Shown: positions 1 through 11,049 of the stretch, piece after piece
Layout of the letters: the number at the start of each line of letters is the position of its first letter
How positions within the stretch are numbered: the stretch's first letter is position 1
Notes under the pieces: generated by a model
What the model was told of the DNA's origin: nothing
What the model saw: only the letters and a program-made list of their open reading frames with translations
Database searches by the model: none
Assembly: GCA_964016875.1 (NCBI GenBank)
Contig: OZ024737.1
Span: forward strand, 34,783,683-34,847,682
Source of the DNA: Fallopia convolvulus
Taxonomy: Eukaryota; Streptophyta; Magnoliopsida; Caryophyllales; Polygonaceae
Length of the DNA stretch: 64,000 nucleotides
Direction: 5' to 3'
Position numbers and translations under genes: made by a program

Positions 1-1
1 A

Positions 2-1465
2 ACCTTTGCTTATAAAAGAATGCCATTTGGGCTTTGCAATGCCCCCGCTACTTTTCAAAGATGTATGATGGCTATTTTTTCTGATATGATAGAGGATATT
101 GTAGAGGTTTTTATGGATGATTTTTCTGTTTATGGTTCTTCATTTGATTCTTGTCTTGCTAACCTTGCACGAGTGCTTAAACGATGTGAAGAAACTAATC
201 TTGTACTGAATTGGGAAAAGTGTCATTTTATGGTTCAAGAGGGGATAGTACTAGGACACCTTGTCTCTAAAAGAGGGATAGAAGTAGATAAGGCGAAAAT
301 TGAGCTTATTGAAAAACTACCTCCTCCCTCTTCTGTGAGAGACATTAGGAGTTTTTTAGGGCATGCTGGCTTTTACAGGCGATTTATTCAGGATTTTTCT
401 AAGATAGCTAAACCTTTGACTAACCTACTAATGAAAGATGTAGTGTTTGAGTTGTCTCCAGAATGTCTTGAAGCATTTTACAGGTTAAGAGCTGCCCTTG
501 TGTCCGCCCCCATCATGTAATCCCCAGACTGGGCATTACCCTTTGAGATCATGTGCGATGCCAGTGACTATGCAGTCGGCGCAGTTTTAGGGCAACGGAA
601 AGACAAGAAACTCCACGCCATATACTATGCCAGTAAGACGCTGGATGAGGCGCCGAGTAAGTATACCACAACGGAGAAGGAATTCCTTGTTGTGGTATTT
701 GCCTTTGAAAAATTTCGGTCCTATCTTGTTGGATCCAAAGTGATTGTTTATACTAACCATGAGGCCGTTAGATACCTAATGGCTAAAAAAGATGCAAAAC
801 CTAGATTGCTTCGTTGGATGCTCTTACTGCAGGAATTTGATCATGAAATAAGAGACAAGAAGGGAGCAGAAAATCTAGTGGCGGATCACTTATCCAGGTT
901 GCCAGTTGAGCATATCACTGAGTCCAATAATGACGTTCCGATAAATGATTCCAGACCCGACGAACACCTCCTGCTGAACGAGGTTGAGCTCTGCAAGACC
1001 CTCGTTACCGACCCCTTCAGGATCGTTAACGAGGTGCCGAGGCTGGAAGACACAAATAAAAAGGGAAAATGTTCAAGTTTGGTCGACAATCAAGCCAATG
1101 GGGTCGTTACTGAGCTACGGGAGGTCGGTACCGAGGTCAATAAATGGAAACCTGGCTCGTTAACGACCCAGCCAGGTAAGATTTCTGAACCTAAGTCTTC
1201 TCAATTAAAATCCATCCCCTCTCCTTCTTCAATTTCTTCTTCCTCAATATCAATCCATGCTATTAGAGGGCCAAAAGCTCCTTGGTTTGCGGATTTCGCT
1301 AACTATCTTGTAGGAGGCATAATTCCCGAGGGCCTTACCCCACAAAAGAAGAAGAAATTTCTCCATGATGTGAAACAATACTATTGGGACGATCCCTATT
1401 TGTTTAAACAAGGAAATGATCACCTTTTTAGGCGTTGTATCCCAGAAGAGGAGATTGAAATTTGA
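2..1465 (+). pseudogene. Ty3/gypsy (Athila-type) reverse transcriptase and RNase H, 5' part outside window
   Basis: The frame is open from base 2 and enters in the middle of the reverse transcriptase. Visible RT landmarks are MPFGLCNAPATFQR, the catalytic box FMDD, and the LGHLVS and FLGHAGFYRRFI segments. RNase H follows (CDASDYAVGAVLGQ, KTLDEAPSKYTTTEKE, VADHLSRL). The two halves share one frame and are separated only by an in-frame TAA at 518-520, where relatives read Gln before the PDW motif, so a C-to-T change is likely. After RNase H comes a low-complexity linker that contains palindrome cassettes, then APWFADFANYLVGG. At about 1462 one T seems to be missing, which throws the integrase into another frame. 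The polyprotein is therefore broken at two places and should be inactive. Lack of a chromodomain and the downstream ATHILA-type ORF favour the Athila lineage. Domain calls are firm; lineage is inferred. Confidence 0.93.
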
Positions 1466-2571
1466 TCCGTCAATGCCACACACTGCCAACTGGAGGTCAT
1501 GCAAAAGGATTCAAGACTACTGTGAAGATTCTTCAAAGTGGTCTCTATTGGCCCACCATGTTCAAAGATGTGCAAGCTTATGTGACAGCATGTGATGGAT
1601 GCCAACGCTCAGGCAACATAACTTGGAGACATGAAAATCCACTAACTGGGATATTAGAAGTTGAGCTATTTGATGTATGGGGCATTGATTTCATGGGACC
1701 ATTTCCCGCCTCAGGACCCTACAAGTACATCTTAGTTGCGGTTGATTATGTTTCCAAGTGGGTGGAAGCTGTTGCTACAAGGACTAACGACGCCAAGACT
1801 GTTGCTAAATTCATCAAGACCAATATCTTCCCCAGATTCGGCATTCCAAGAGTCCTAATCAGTGATGGTGGCTCCCATTTCATCGAGCGGAGTTTTGAAG
1901 CCCTTTTGGCTAAGTATGGGGTATCTCATCGGGTGGCAACACCCTATCATCCCCAAACAAGTGGCCAAGTTGAAGTTTCAAACAGGCAAATCAAGAGCAT
2001 ATTAGAGAAGACAGTGTCCCGTTCTAGAAAGGATTGGTCCTCCAAATTGGATGACGCTCTATGGGCATATAGGACAGCATACAAAACGCCTCTACGCACC
2101 ACCCCCTATAATCTAGTGTATGGCAAGGCATGTCATTTACCGGTCGAAATGGAGCATAAAGCATTATGGGCTCTCAAGGAGCTCAACATGAACCTCGACA
2201 CGGCTGGAGCAAAAAGATTCATGGACTTGCAAGCATTAGAAGAATTGAGGCTGAAGGCGTACGAAAATGCTGAAATATACAAGGAGCGCACGAAAAGGTG
2301 GCATGATCGGAAATTGGTGCTAAAAACTTACCACATCGGCGATAAGGTACTTCTATTCAACTCTAGACTCCGATTATTCCCAGGGAAGCTAAGGACACGA
2401 TGGAGTGGGCCATTTGTGGTTCATCACATTTATCCTCACGAAGCAGTAGAGTTGACTGATAACCGAGGCGTCATTTTCAAAGTTAATGGACACCGGTTGA
2501 AGAAATTCCATGAGCAGCCTGATCCTGATGAAGAAATAAGAGTTACCATGGCTCTCACACCACAAGACTAG
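1462..2571 (+). pseudogene. Ty3/gypsy (Athila-type) integrase, frame-shifted from RT/RNase H
   Basis: This is the continuation of the pol polyprotein and would insert element cDNA into chromosomes. The N-terminal HHCC zinc domain is visible as CH..GGH followed by CDGCQR. The DDE core is intact: GIDFMGP (first Asp), LISDGGSHF (second Asp), and the Glu in SGQVEVSNRQ. A C-terminal region with KVLLFNSRLRLFPGKL and WSGPFVV follows, and there is no chromodomain. The frame opens at a TTG and joins the upstream frame only if one T is restored near 1462, so the start is not a real initiation site. The sequence just after the stop (gcgcttacgggaggcaaccc, from about 2610) is shared with the minus-strand Athila element near 48375-48400. 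Confidence 0.92.
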
Positions 2572-3788
2572 CAAGAGAGCTCGTCGGGCTGACGGCGTTA
2601 AACATAGCGCTTACGGGAGGCAACCCGCTTTTTAGAATAGGTTTATTTTATTTTATTTTTATTTTTATTTTTATTTTTAGGTTATTTCCTAGCTTTCTTT
2701 TACTTTTCTTTTTTTAGTTTAAATAGGATAGAAATAAGATTTTTGAGCTAACAAGATTTCAGGAAAAAAAGGGGTCGAAAATTCATTCAAGGAGGCTACG
2801 GTGGCTCGTTAACGACCCACCCAGGGCCGTTAAAGACCCAGTTCGGACGACCCGATTCGTCACAATACGGGGCAGGTAAGTAACTCTAACCTAGTTAAAA
2901 TTTTCTAACCCTAGCCGCCACCCCCTCTATCTTTACCCCTCCTATAAAAACCCTTCTACCCCTCCCAAAATTCTACCACAATCTCTCCCACATTCACTCT
3001 CAAACCCAAAACTCTCTCAAGCCCCTTTCCCTTCTCTCCCACCGAGTCGGCAATCCCACGCTAACGACCACCGGAGACGCCATCGTTACCGGAGTTCAAA
3101 GGCCTTTCACCGTCGACGACGAGCTCGTTAACCTACCCCGATTCCGACCCTTGTCCTTTTAATTTTCGGTTCTCCGGTATGATTTCTAAACCCTTGCTTG
3201 AATTTGCATGATTGATTATCTATAGGGTTAAATTTCATATCTTGAATCATGATTTTTAGGGAGATCGATGAGCATGCCTAAATTCCGTTCTAAAAATTCT
3301 TGATTGTGCTTAGTTGTTCATGTTTAGGAAAGACGATTCATGTTAGATTAGCTATTGTAACCCTTTAGTTAAGAAAGCATGAATTTTTCTTGTTCTAGAT
3401 CTAAAAGTTCGAACTTTGCATGTCAAAATTTCGGGAAATTTTTAGCATGTTCGGGATGGGTAATTGAGTAAGTATGGGGTGCTTTTACCCAATGAGGGAA
3501 TTGTGGAGAATAATATAAGATTGCATGCTTGATTTGTGTTGAATTAGAGGTAGATTCAATTTCGGACATTACTGGTTTCGCTCTCGGCGGCTCGTTAACG
3601 ACCCACCCAGGCTCGTTAACGACCCTGCACTTCATCAATGCTTAATCCGAGGCCAGCATTGTGAACAACCCAATTGGGTAGTTTATGAATAATTCCGAGG
3701 TTAATTTTGAGACCAAGTATGGGGTCTCGTACCTATTATTCTTGAGTGGATCTTATCTTGGAAAATTGTCGATTATTTTGTAGGATCC
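2572..3788 (+). promoter_or_regulatory. Spacer with promoter-like leader and intron upstream of the ATHILA-type ORF
   Basis: This 1.2-kb stretch between integrase and the next ORF has no long reading frame. It carries a TATA-like box TATAAAAA at 2943-2950, followed by a pyrimidine-rich CT leader like a plant 5' UTR. A plausible GT donor follows 3176 and a plausible acceptor TAG ends at 3783, five bases before the ATG at 3789. Spliced this way, the leader would lose about 607 bases. Three copies of the palindrome TCGTTAACGA lie here (2806, 3592, 3613), and two copies of a PPT-like purine string (aagtatgggg near 3470 and 3714). That this is a working internal promoter is an inference. Confidence 0.5.
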
Positions 3789-5399
3789 ATGGCTAGTTCA
3801 AGCAAACCCGCTACCCGAGCCCAGAAGAAGAGGAGGAACCACAGGTCTCCATCTCCACCCCGGGTGGACGATGTGATTTTGAGCAGTCAAAGCCAAGTAC
3901 GGCGCTACCGGGATTTCTTGGAGAAGGACCATTACACCCGATGGTTCTCGAAGTCTAGCGCCGTCTCTACGGGCATCTACACGGATGTCAAGGACGCCTT
4001 CGTCATCCTTGGGGTCGCGCACTTATTGAAGCAAGAGAGCTTGCCACATTATCCGGCCCTCACATCCGAGTTCTTAGCCACCTTGGAGACCAACTTCTCG
4101 TCGAAGATATCGGCGGGACGCATTCGGTTCCGGCTCGGTAACAAGGATCGTGACTTCACCATGGCGGAGTTCAATGCAATCTCGGAGCTCCCAAACCCGT
4201 CTAGAGACTATAGCTTGAAGGACTACCGAGTGACCCGCACTTGGAGCTACATCACCGGAGAAGTTCAATCCTCCACCGCGGCGCTATCCGGGGCAACCAT
4301 AGTCAACCCCATCTTCCGGATCATCTTGAGAGTCCTCGCCGCATTATTCTGGCCGAAGAAGGAGTTGAACCGGTCTACAAGGACGGAGGTCGCTTGCTTC
4401 CGCACCATCCTCTTCGAGGAGCCCGACCCCTTGAATTTGGGGTACGAATGGCTCTACTACATCGAGAAGTCCCACAAGTCCAAGGAGGTGTGGTGTGGCA
4501 TATTGGTTAGCCTCTTGGCTAAGAATCTTGGAGTGGATCTCACCCGCTACACACCGGCCCATGCTCAACTCCTCAACAAAAATTATTGGTATAGTTCCGG
4601 GATCTTCGTGCAAGCCGAGGGAGGCTACAAAGTGAAGGTTCGAGATCAAGTCGTCATACCTTCCCTTGACATGTACGAGCTACTCTACGTACCGAATTGG
4701 TACGAGGTGTGGACGGGCCAGCCTTACCCATTGGAGCCAAAACCGGAAGATGAGCTCTCACTTAGGCCATGTCACACCCGGTTTGAGCGGGATGATGTGG
4801 ACGAATATGAAGAAGAAGATGAGCAAGAGGATACCGAGGTCGTAGGCAATGATACCGAGGAAGCCGACACCGAGGGCGGCACTGAGGAGCTCAACTTTAC
4901 AGAAGAAGACATGGAGACGGAGGAATTAGGAGGCAACATCTTCGTCAACGAGCCAACCAGGGTCGTTAACGACCATTTCCAGCCACCGCCCAACACTGTT
5001 AACAAGGCAACCAGCTTCGTTAACGAGGTGCCGCAAGCTCCTGTCGACCCTCCACCAGCTCCTGTCGACCCTCATACATACGGTCTCATGCCTTATCACC
5101 CGGTGATGTATCAAGACCATTTCCAGCCTCACTACCCACCACCTCCTCAGCCCGAGTACACAGGATCGAGCATACCACCACCATGGGCCGAGGATCTTTT
5201 TGCACGGATGCAGCAACTTCACCTCCAGACCGATCACATTCATTGGAGGATGGATAGATGGGAAATCGTCTACTCCGCACGCATGTCGAGGGAGGACGAG
5301 CGGCAACGTCAGAGAGAGGCGGAGGATGCTGAGCGTTGGAGGACGATGTATGACTTCATGGGGAACTTTGAGCACTATTTTCCTCCACAGAACCGTTGA
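3789..5399 (+). CDS. ATHILA ORF-1-type retrotransposon protein
   Basis: This 536-residue frame begins at an ATG right after a splice-acceptor-like TTTTGTAG. The first 300 residues look like the plant ATHILA ORF-1 family that follows pol in Athila elements: a basic N-terminus (RAQKKRRNHRS), then YRDFLEKDHYTRW and IRFRLGNKDRDFTMAEFNAI. The middle is strongly acidic (roughly residues 330-390, EYEEEDEQED). A Pro-rich stretch and a charged C-terminus (REDERQRQREAEDAERWR) follow. I see no signal peptide or membrane segment, so it does not look like an envelope protein. Two palindrome cassettes at 4963 and 5017 are translated here as VVND and FVNE. The frame is uninterrupted, unlike the pol part. 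The molecular function of this family is not established. Confidence 0.8.
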   Translation: MASSSKPATRAQKKRRNHRSPSPPRVDDVILSSQSQVRRYRDFLEKDHYTRWFSKSSAVSTGIYTDVKDAFVILGVAHLLKQESLPHYPALTSEFLATLETNFSSKISAGRIRFRLGNKDRDFTMAEFNAISELPNPSRDYSLKDYRVTRTWSYITGEVQSSTAALSGATIVNPIFRIILRVLAALFWPKKELNRSTRTEVACFRTILFEEPDPLNLGYEWLYYIEKSHKSKEVWCGILVSLLAKNLGVDLTRYTPAHAQLLNKNYWYSSGIFVQAEGGYKVKVRDQVVIPSLDMYELLYVPNWYEVWTGQPYPLEPKPEDELSLRPCHTRFERDDVDEYEEEDEQEDTEVVGNDTEEADTEGGTEELNFTEEDMETEELGGNIFVNEPTRVVNDHFQPPPNTVNKATSFVNEVPQAPVDPPPAPVDPHTYGLMPYHPVMYQDHFQPHYPPPPQPEYTGSSIPPPWAEDLFARMQQLHLQTDHIHWRMDRWEIVYSARMSREDERQRQREAEDAERWRTMYDFMGNFEHYFPPQNR

Positions 5400-7118
5400 T
5401 CAAGCTCAAAATGAAGTTTCATTTCCTTGTTTCCACTTTTGTAAGTTTTATGTCTTTCTTTTTCTTTTTAATTTTTTGTTTTGTTTTCTATTTCTTTTCC
5501 CTCTTCTTGTTATTTTTCTTACAGTGGGGACACTGTAATTTTAGGTATGGGGTGGGAAGAAAAGTAGAAAAACTATGTCCTAGGTATTTTTGTGTTTTAT
5601 GTAGTTGTTACTTTTGTTAAATTGAAAAAAAAAATTGAAAAATTGAAAAATTCAAAAAAAAGAGTTTAGAATTGATAGATATTCCTTCTTAAAAAGTTCT
5701 ATGATAGCAATCACTAGCTTGACCATATAATTCCTTGCAAACATGTCTTTGAAAATATAGCCGGATTCTTAAAAATTGAAATTATTGTTTATTAGAAAGG
5801 AATAGCATTAGATGAAATTAAGCACATATACTTTATAGCATAGATGATGCAATCCAACAAAACTTACCTTGTGAGAAATTTTTGGCCTTATAGGGAGAAC
5901 ATTTATAAATCCCTCTTCTTTTTTGTGTGATTTACTCTCCTTATGCATATTATCTCTTGGAATTGTGATGGTTATCTATTTCTTGAGACCCTTATAAGAT
6001 TTTTTAGTTCATTACTTGTGAAGATCATATGATAGAGAACTTATTTTTATGAGCTTTATTATCCCCTATCTACCTTTATATTATTCCTTCTTTTGATAAC
6101 CAATTCTGGCCTGAAACCTTTTATTTTTAGCTCCACAAAAATTGTTCCCTAGCCGAGATAAGCTTGACCCTATCCGGGAATTAGGACTTAGATTGGAGAG
6201 GTGAAGTTTTGTGTTTTGTTGAAAAGAAAAGAGTTTTTATTTGCTTGAATTAAAGGGGATTTGGAAGGGTAGATTAAGAAGTCTCTTGTTATTTTATGTA
6301 AGAAAGGTCTCTTGATAAAAAAGATGCACAAAATAAAGTTTGAAGGGAAGAAAATGTATACGGTGGATCGTTAACGACCCGGATGTGGGTTCGTTAACGA
6401 GGCAACGAGAAAAGATAAAAAAAAAGAAGGAAAAAAATATAAAAAAAAGAAAGAAAAAAAGAAAGAGGAATAGTTGAAGTGCATTTGTGTTTAAAGATGA
6501 TATCAAGAGATTCTTTTATTATTGGTTATGAGACTTTCTAGGATGATAATTGGGTGAGTGAAAATAAGTGTGCATAATATGTGAGTTTGGTTATTTTATA
6601 TGAGAGTTTTGATGTTATGTGTGAGTTTTTAGGAGTCTTTGATTCCCGGATATTATTAGCACCACATGACCAAAATATTTCCATGCCCTATTGTTATTAC
6701 CAAGCCCCAATACAACCCGACCGAATGGAAGCTTCTATGAAGTTTTTCATTGAGCCTAAGTTCTCTTGATGATTCTTTGCTTGTTTTGACAAATCTTGGG
6801 TGGAGAGTATTGGTGATATAAGTTCCAATTTCTATGAGTTTTTGTATATAGGATGAGTTGAGAGATTGAAATTATAAGCCCAAACACATGAGAGTGGAGT
6901 GAAACACATTATATCCCTTGAGAGGTTGGATTGTATTATTTTTATGTCTATTTAAGTGCATATATGTGTGAGGATGTTAATAGTCTTTTGCTATAATTTT
7001 CTTATGTGTAGATGTTGCTTTTTGAAGATGGCTACGTCTTGATAAGCATGATTTGTTTTGGTTTTGGTTAATATCTTGATTATTGCTTGAGGACAAGCAA
7101 GTCTAAGTATGGGGTATT
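5400..7118 (+). other. 3' non-coding part of the Athila element, ending in polypurine tract
   Basis: No convincing coding sequence. It includes T-rich and A-rich tracts, two perfect TCGTTAACGA copies (6368 and 6391), another PPT-like string (ggtatggggtggg near 5544) and the likely true polypurine tract aagtatggggtattt at 7104-7118, directly before the LTR. The corresponding region in the minus-strand Athila element (46585-48400) has the same order of motifs, which confirms that this tail belongs to the element. Confidence 0.7.
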
Positions 7119-8594
7119 TTGATGTTCGCATTTTTGGTATAGTTTTTGATAGGTATTCTTTGTTTATTAGGATTAATTTTGTCTAGTTTAGGTTTCGTTT
7201 TAAGTGTTTTTAGTTAGTTTTGCATAAATCTACGAAAAGGGTGGAATCTACGCTATTTTATGTATTTTGCAGGTTTTAGCGAGGAAAGGAGCTAAATGGA
7301 GCTAAATTTGGAGCCTCACAGTGAAGGACGGGAAAGTGCAAGATTTAAGAAGTCGAAGCTCAAGAAAACGAGAGGAGGTATTGAAGAAAACAAAACCCCA
7401 GGCTCGTTAACGAGGCTGTGAAGGGTCGTTAACGAGGCCACGACGAAGAAGATTTCGGAGTATTATTTTATTATTCACCGATCCTGAGCGGGAATTTATT
7501 TCCGTATCGGTTGAGTATCTTTTTAGAATCTTTATGGGTTAATAGAATATGTATTTTAGGGTTTAATATCTTTCTAGATTTTATTTCTATCTTTTAGAGA
7601 TTGTTTCTATCTTTTTAGGAAAGTTTTTATCTTTTAGCCTTTTTAGTTTTTTAGGATTTTCTAGTATAAATACCTTTCTATCTAGCATAGAAAAGGGGGG
7701 CCGAATTTTGGAGTAGAGTTTTAGATCTAGGTTTGGAGAAGGAAGGAAGGCTGAAGGAAAGGCTGCCGGATCGGAAGTCGGTGACGAGGGGTCGGTGACG
7801 ACGGTTTCCGAGGTTCGTTGATCGAGTTTGTGGTTCGGTGATTGTTTGTTTTGGTTTTTCTCTGATTCTCTGTAAGACGATATTTTTGTTATTAATTTAA
7901 GTTTGAGTTTTTGTTTCAATGTTTGTTTTTATGGAAGTTTTTAGTTTGTTTATCATGAGTAGTGAGTAGTCTATTTTTCTAGGGTCGGGGTTAAGCCCGG
8001 CATAGTTGAGCATGTTTGATGAAGTAAGATAGTGTTTTGAATGCCTTTTATCTTTATTGAAATTGTTTGTTGTGCTTAATACCGAAACGGGAGTTGAGGT
8101 AATTTGAGTTCTAACTTGATTGAAAGAGAAAGTTAGTAACTTGAAGGTTGATATTGTTTGAAAACGGAAGTTTCAAGCTTTAGATCCAAAACAAGCAATT
8201 GAGTGAGTTAGTTTATGAAAATAGATTAATTTACCTGTCAAGTCAATGAAAGTTGATGACTCTATCTATTTAAAGGCATGATTTATCTTCTTATGAATTC
8301 TTATGCTTGGCTATGTTGTGGTGTCCCTTATCCTAGATATTTATTTTTATTGAATTATTTTTGATAAATCTTCGTTGCTGAATACTTGCTTCGGTACCGA
8401 GTGTTAGTTAGAATTTTATTAGGTCGTTAATTGGTGTTTTTTGTGTTCGGTGGTTCGGTAACGATCCTGACAAGGTCGTTAACGAGGCATCTCGTTAGTG
8501 TTTTGCTTGATTTTATTTGAATTTTTATTAGATTGATAGACAAACAACCTTGCTTCCTGTGGAACGATCCTGACTCCACTGTACTCAGCGGGAC
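7119..8594 (+). repeat. 3' LTR of the Athila element, truncated at its end
   Basis: The LTR starts with TGATGTTCGC after the polypurine tract, the same start as the LTRs of the minus-strand element (TGATGTCCGC) and the LTR at 27478 (TGATATCCGT). A TATA-like string (gtataaatacc) lies near 7663-7675. The conserved end block CCTGACTCC..TACTCAGCGGG is reached at about 8570-8593, but the last 45 or so bases seen in the other two LTRs are missing. The right end is therefore cut or rearranged, and no target-site duplication can be read. Confidence 0.75.
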
Positions 8595-9610
8595 GGAATG
8601 AAACGGAGGAGTCGTCTTCACCCTTGTGCGTGTTACTGTTCACGGCTAATCATACACCACCTCAGTTTTGTGCTCGCTGAGGATGCTACAGACGACGAAA
8701 TGGAGCGGGGTTGGAGGCGTTGGAACCGTGACATCGATACGAAGCTAATGGCATTGACGGCATTGAAAAATAAAGTAGGAAAATGTTGGTTGAGTTTAGA
8801 AAGAGAAATCTTCGAATTACAGCAGCTGTTCGTAAATCAGAGTACTTGTGAAAAATTGCTTTCGGGATGAATTTTTGGCGGATTTGGATGATTCAAAAAG
8901 AGTCGAATTCCACTAATTTGAGGATGCGGAATCTGCATATGGGCTTGGTTTTGGAAAAATCAAACTAAAAATAAGCGAAAGATGCTATGAATTAAACGAA
9001 CTGAAAAGAGAAAAAACAAAGGTGAAGTTTCGATTGAAAACGATTGACTTGTGTCCCATTGGGGTGTCAATCGACCCTATTTATAGACCCACAAGTGTAA
9101 CAACTTGGATAAAGTAGAAGATTATCTCAAAATCAAATCAAAATTCGAATCAAATCTTTGATTTGAACAAACCGAACGAAATCTAGGTTAATTGACTTCT
9201 TTGAGTAATCTGGACGCATTTAGTGACTAATTGAATCAATTGAGTGAGGGATTAGATAGACATCGAAATTATAAACTTATCCTTTTTACGGGTTTGAATT
9301 TCGTTGTGAAACGAATCCAAAATCCTTAATTGAAAATCTTGACCAAAATCCAAACAAACAACAAACCTAATGTGTTTGTTTAGATTTTAGTTTCAAATAT
9401 TACAAAATCAATCACCAAGTCCTATAAATTAATATTTTCTCCCTTTTGCATAATATTAAATTATATAATTGACCCCAATTATATAAATATATTTTACACA
9501 AATAAATTTCGTAAAATAATACTTCATAAAAATATTTATAATAATAGAAATAAAATTACCAAAACAAATATCTTGTTATAAATAAATAATTAAGTAAATA
9601 AAAAAATGAG
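8595..9610 (-). repeat. Probable gypsy LTR fragment (minus orientation) and AT-rich sequence
   Basis: There is no convincing gene. Read on the minus strand, the segment next to 9611-9660 resembles the end of a gypsy internal region (the gaggacgaaactc string, EDET in coding elements) followed by an LTR. The minus strand also has a TATA-like TATAAATAGGG near 9080-9090. The boundary with the truncated Athila LTR at 8594 is abrupt. A 90-codon frame at 8598-8870 has no recognisable domain. Confidence 0.35.
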
Positions 9611-9910
9611 GTTATTATAATAGTACCTACTTAAAAAGAGTTTCGTCCTCGAAACTAGAAAGACACGTGATAGAAAAGTACTAGTATACCCTTCTTTAAA
9701 AGAGAGGGTTATTACATTAGTACCCACTTAAAAAGAGTTTCGTCCTCTAAACTGGAAGAAGATATGATTAAAAAACGTACTTAAGCTTTTTTTTTTAAAC
9801 TAAGAGTTATTATATTAGTATGCACTTAAAAAGTATTTTGTACTTGAAATCATAAGGACACGAGAAGCAAAATTACTAATGTACCCTTCTTTAAAAAGAG
9901 AGGGTTATTA
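9611..9910. repeat. Three tandem copies of a ~97-bp unit
   Basis: Each unit contains ggttattacattagtaccca-like sequence followed by cacttaaaaagagtttcgtc (or a diverged form) and an A-rich tail with acccttctttaaaagagagg. Units begin near 9611, 9709 and 9806. The core resembles the junction between gypsy pol end and LTR in plant elements, so the array may be a duplicated LTR boundary. Confidence 0.65.
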
Positions 9911-10811
9911 CAGATGTGGCCAAAGTCTAACCACCCACCAGTTGAGCCACCTGAAATGAGAAAGAAAAGAGGGAGAAGAAAGATCAATAGGAGGAAGATC
10001 AGGGATGAGCCAAGGAAATATAGTGGCAAAGATAGGAGGGGAATAGTTATGAATTGCTCCATCTGTAAGGTTCAAGGTCATAACAAAAGAGGGTGTCCCA
10101 ACAAAAGTGAATCATCAAGCCAAGCACCAAGAAGCCCAGCCTGCACCAAGAAGCCAGCTTGCACCACCACAAGGCCCATGTAGTCAACCTGCACCCATCC
10201 TGTGCAGGATACTTGCATTACCACCTCCACAAGGCCCAAGTAGTCAACCTGCACCAGCTCCACCAGCCCCAAGTAGTCAGCATGCACCAAGAAGATCTCA
10301 AGGAAGAAAGGAAAATGTACAGGTTTGTGCTTTTTTTTTATTATAATTTTGTTCTACACTCACAAGTAATAAGAATGCACTTAAGCCACTCTTTATATGT
10401 GGATTTAACAAGCAAGACCAACAGCCAGGAAGAAAAGAGATGGTATAGGGCATGATGGACCAGTGACAAGGGATAATAAGAAGGGAAAACTGGTGGGAAT
10501 GGGTGCCTATACAAACCCATCAACTGGCTTACAAATTCTAAATGTTAGCACTTTCAAGTTTAATCATTGTTTCCATATAAATTGCATAAAGATTTTTTTT
10601 AATTTGATGACATGTTTTTCCTTGACAGCCTGGGAATGAATCCAGCAGAGTTTTAAGATATCCCAAGGCCACAAAGCATGCAAGTGATAGTGTTGACGTT
10701 GGTAAAGGCAAGGGGCTAAAGTGGCAGGGCAAACCGGCTGTGACAAGGAAGCAGTTAGCAAGAGGAAGTGAAGTCCCATTCAACAACCAAACAAGTTCCA
10801 ACTTACCTTAG
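9911..10811 (+). pseudogene. 3' end of a Mutator-like (MULE) transposase gene
   Basis: The frame encodes a C-terminal tail typical of plant MuDR/MULE transposases. It starts WPKSNHPPVEPPEMRKKRGR, rich in Arg and Lys, followed by a CCHC zinc knuckle CSICKVQGHNKRGC and a Pro/Gln-rich stretch. Further downstream, in the same orientation, KLVGMGAYTNPSTGLQILN (about 10480-10545) and KGLKWQGKPAVTRKQLARG (about 10718-10772) are also MULE-tail motifs, ending with a stop at 10809-10811. The motifs are separated by likely introns (donor after about 10322, acceptor near 10628). The catalytic DDE part and the SWIM finger are missing upstream, where the tandem repeat stands, so the gene is 5'-truncated. 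Confidence 0.7.
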
Positions 10812-11049
10812 ATATGTAGATATTGGGGAAGCTATCTAATTATGTAAAGCTGTCTTAGATAATGATGTAAAGCTGTCTATTTTTTGGGTATTTTGTAGAC
10901 CAGCTGGTGGGATTTGAGTATTTTGTAAAGCTTTTTAGCACTGTCTGAACATGAAGCTTAATATGAGCATGTTTTGAACCAATTGATCATGTCAGAACCT
11001 AAACCTCAATGGTTAATGAAATATTAGCATATTTTGGTCTAAACTCTTG

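Larger units (their letters stand above)
1023..8485. repeat. Twelve dispersed copies of the 10-bp palindrome TCGTTAACGA
   Basis: Perfect copies start at 1023, 1157, 2806, 3592, 3613, 4963, 5017, 6368, 6391, 7404, 7426 and 8476. They sit in the pol linker, the spacer, the ATHILA-type ORF, the 3' tail and the LTR. Flanks are usually GG or GC on the left and CC or GG on the right. One-base variants occur too (near 1004 and 8455). A random 10-mer would be expected far less than once in this length. Confidence 0.9.

Noticed and set aside
3789..5399. Envelope-like function for the third Athila ORF
   Set aside because: No signal peptide, transmembrane segment or glycosylation-rich ectodomain is seen.
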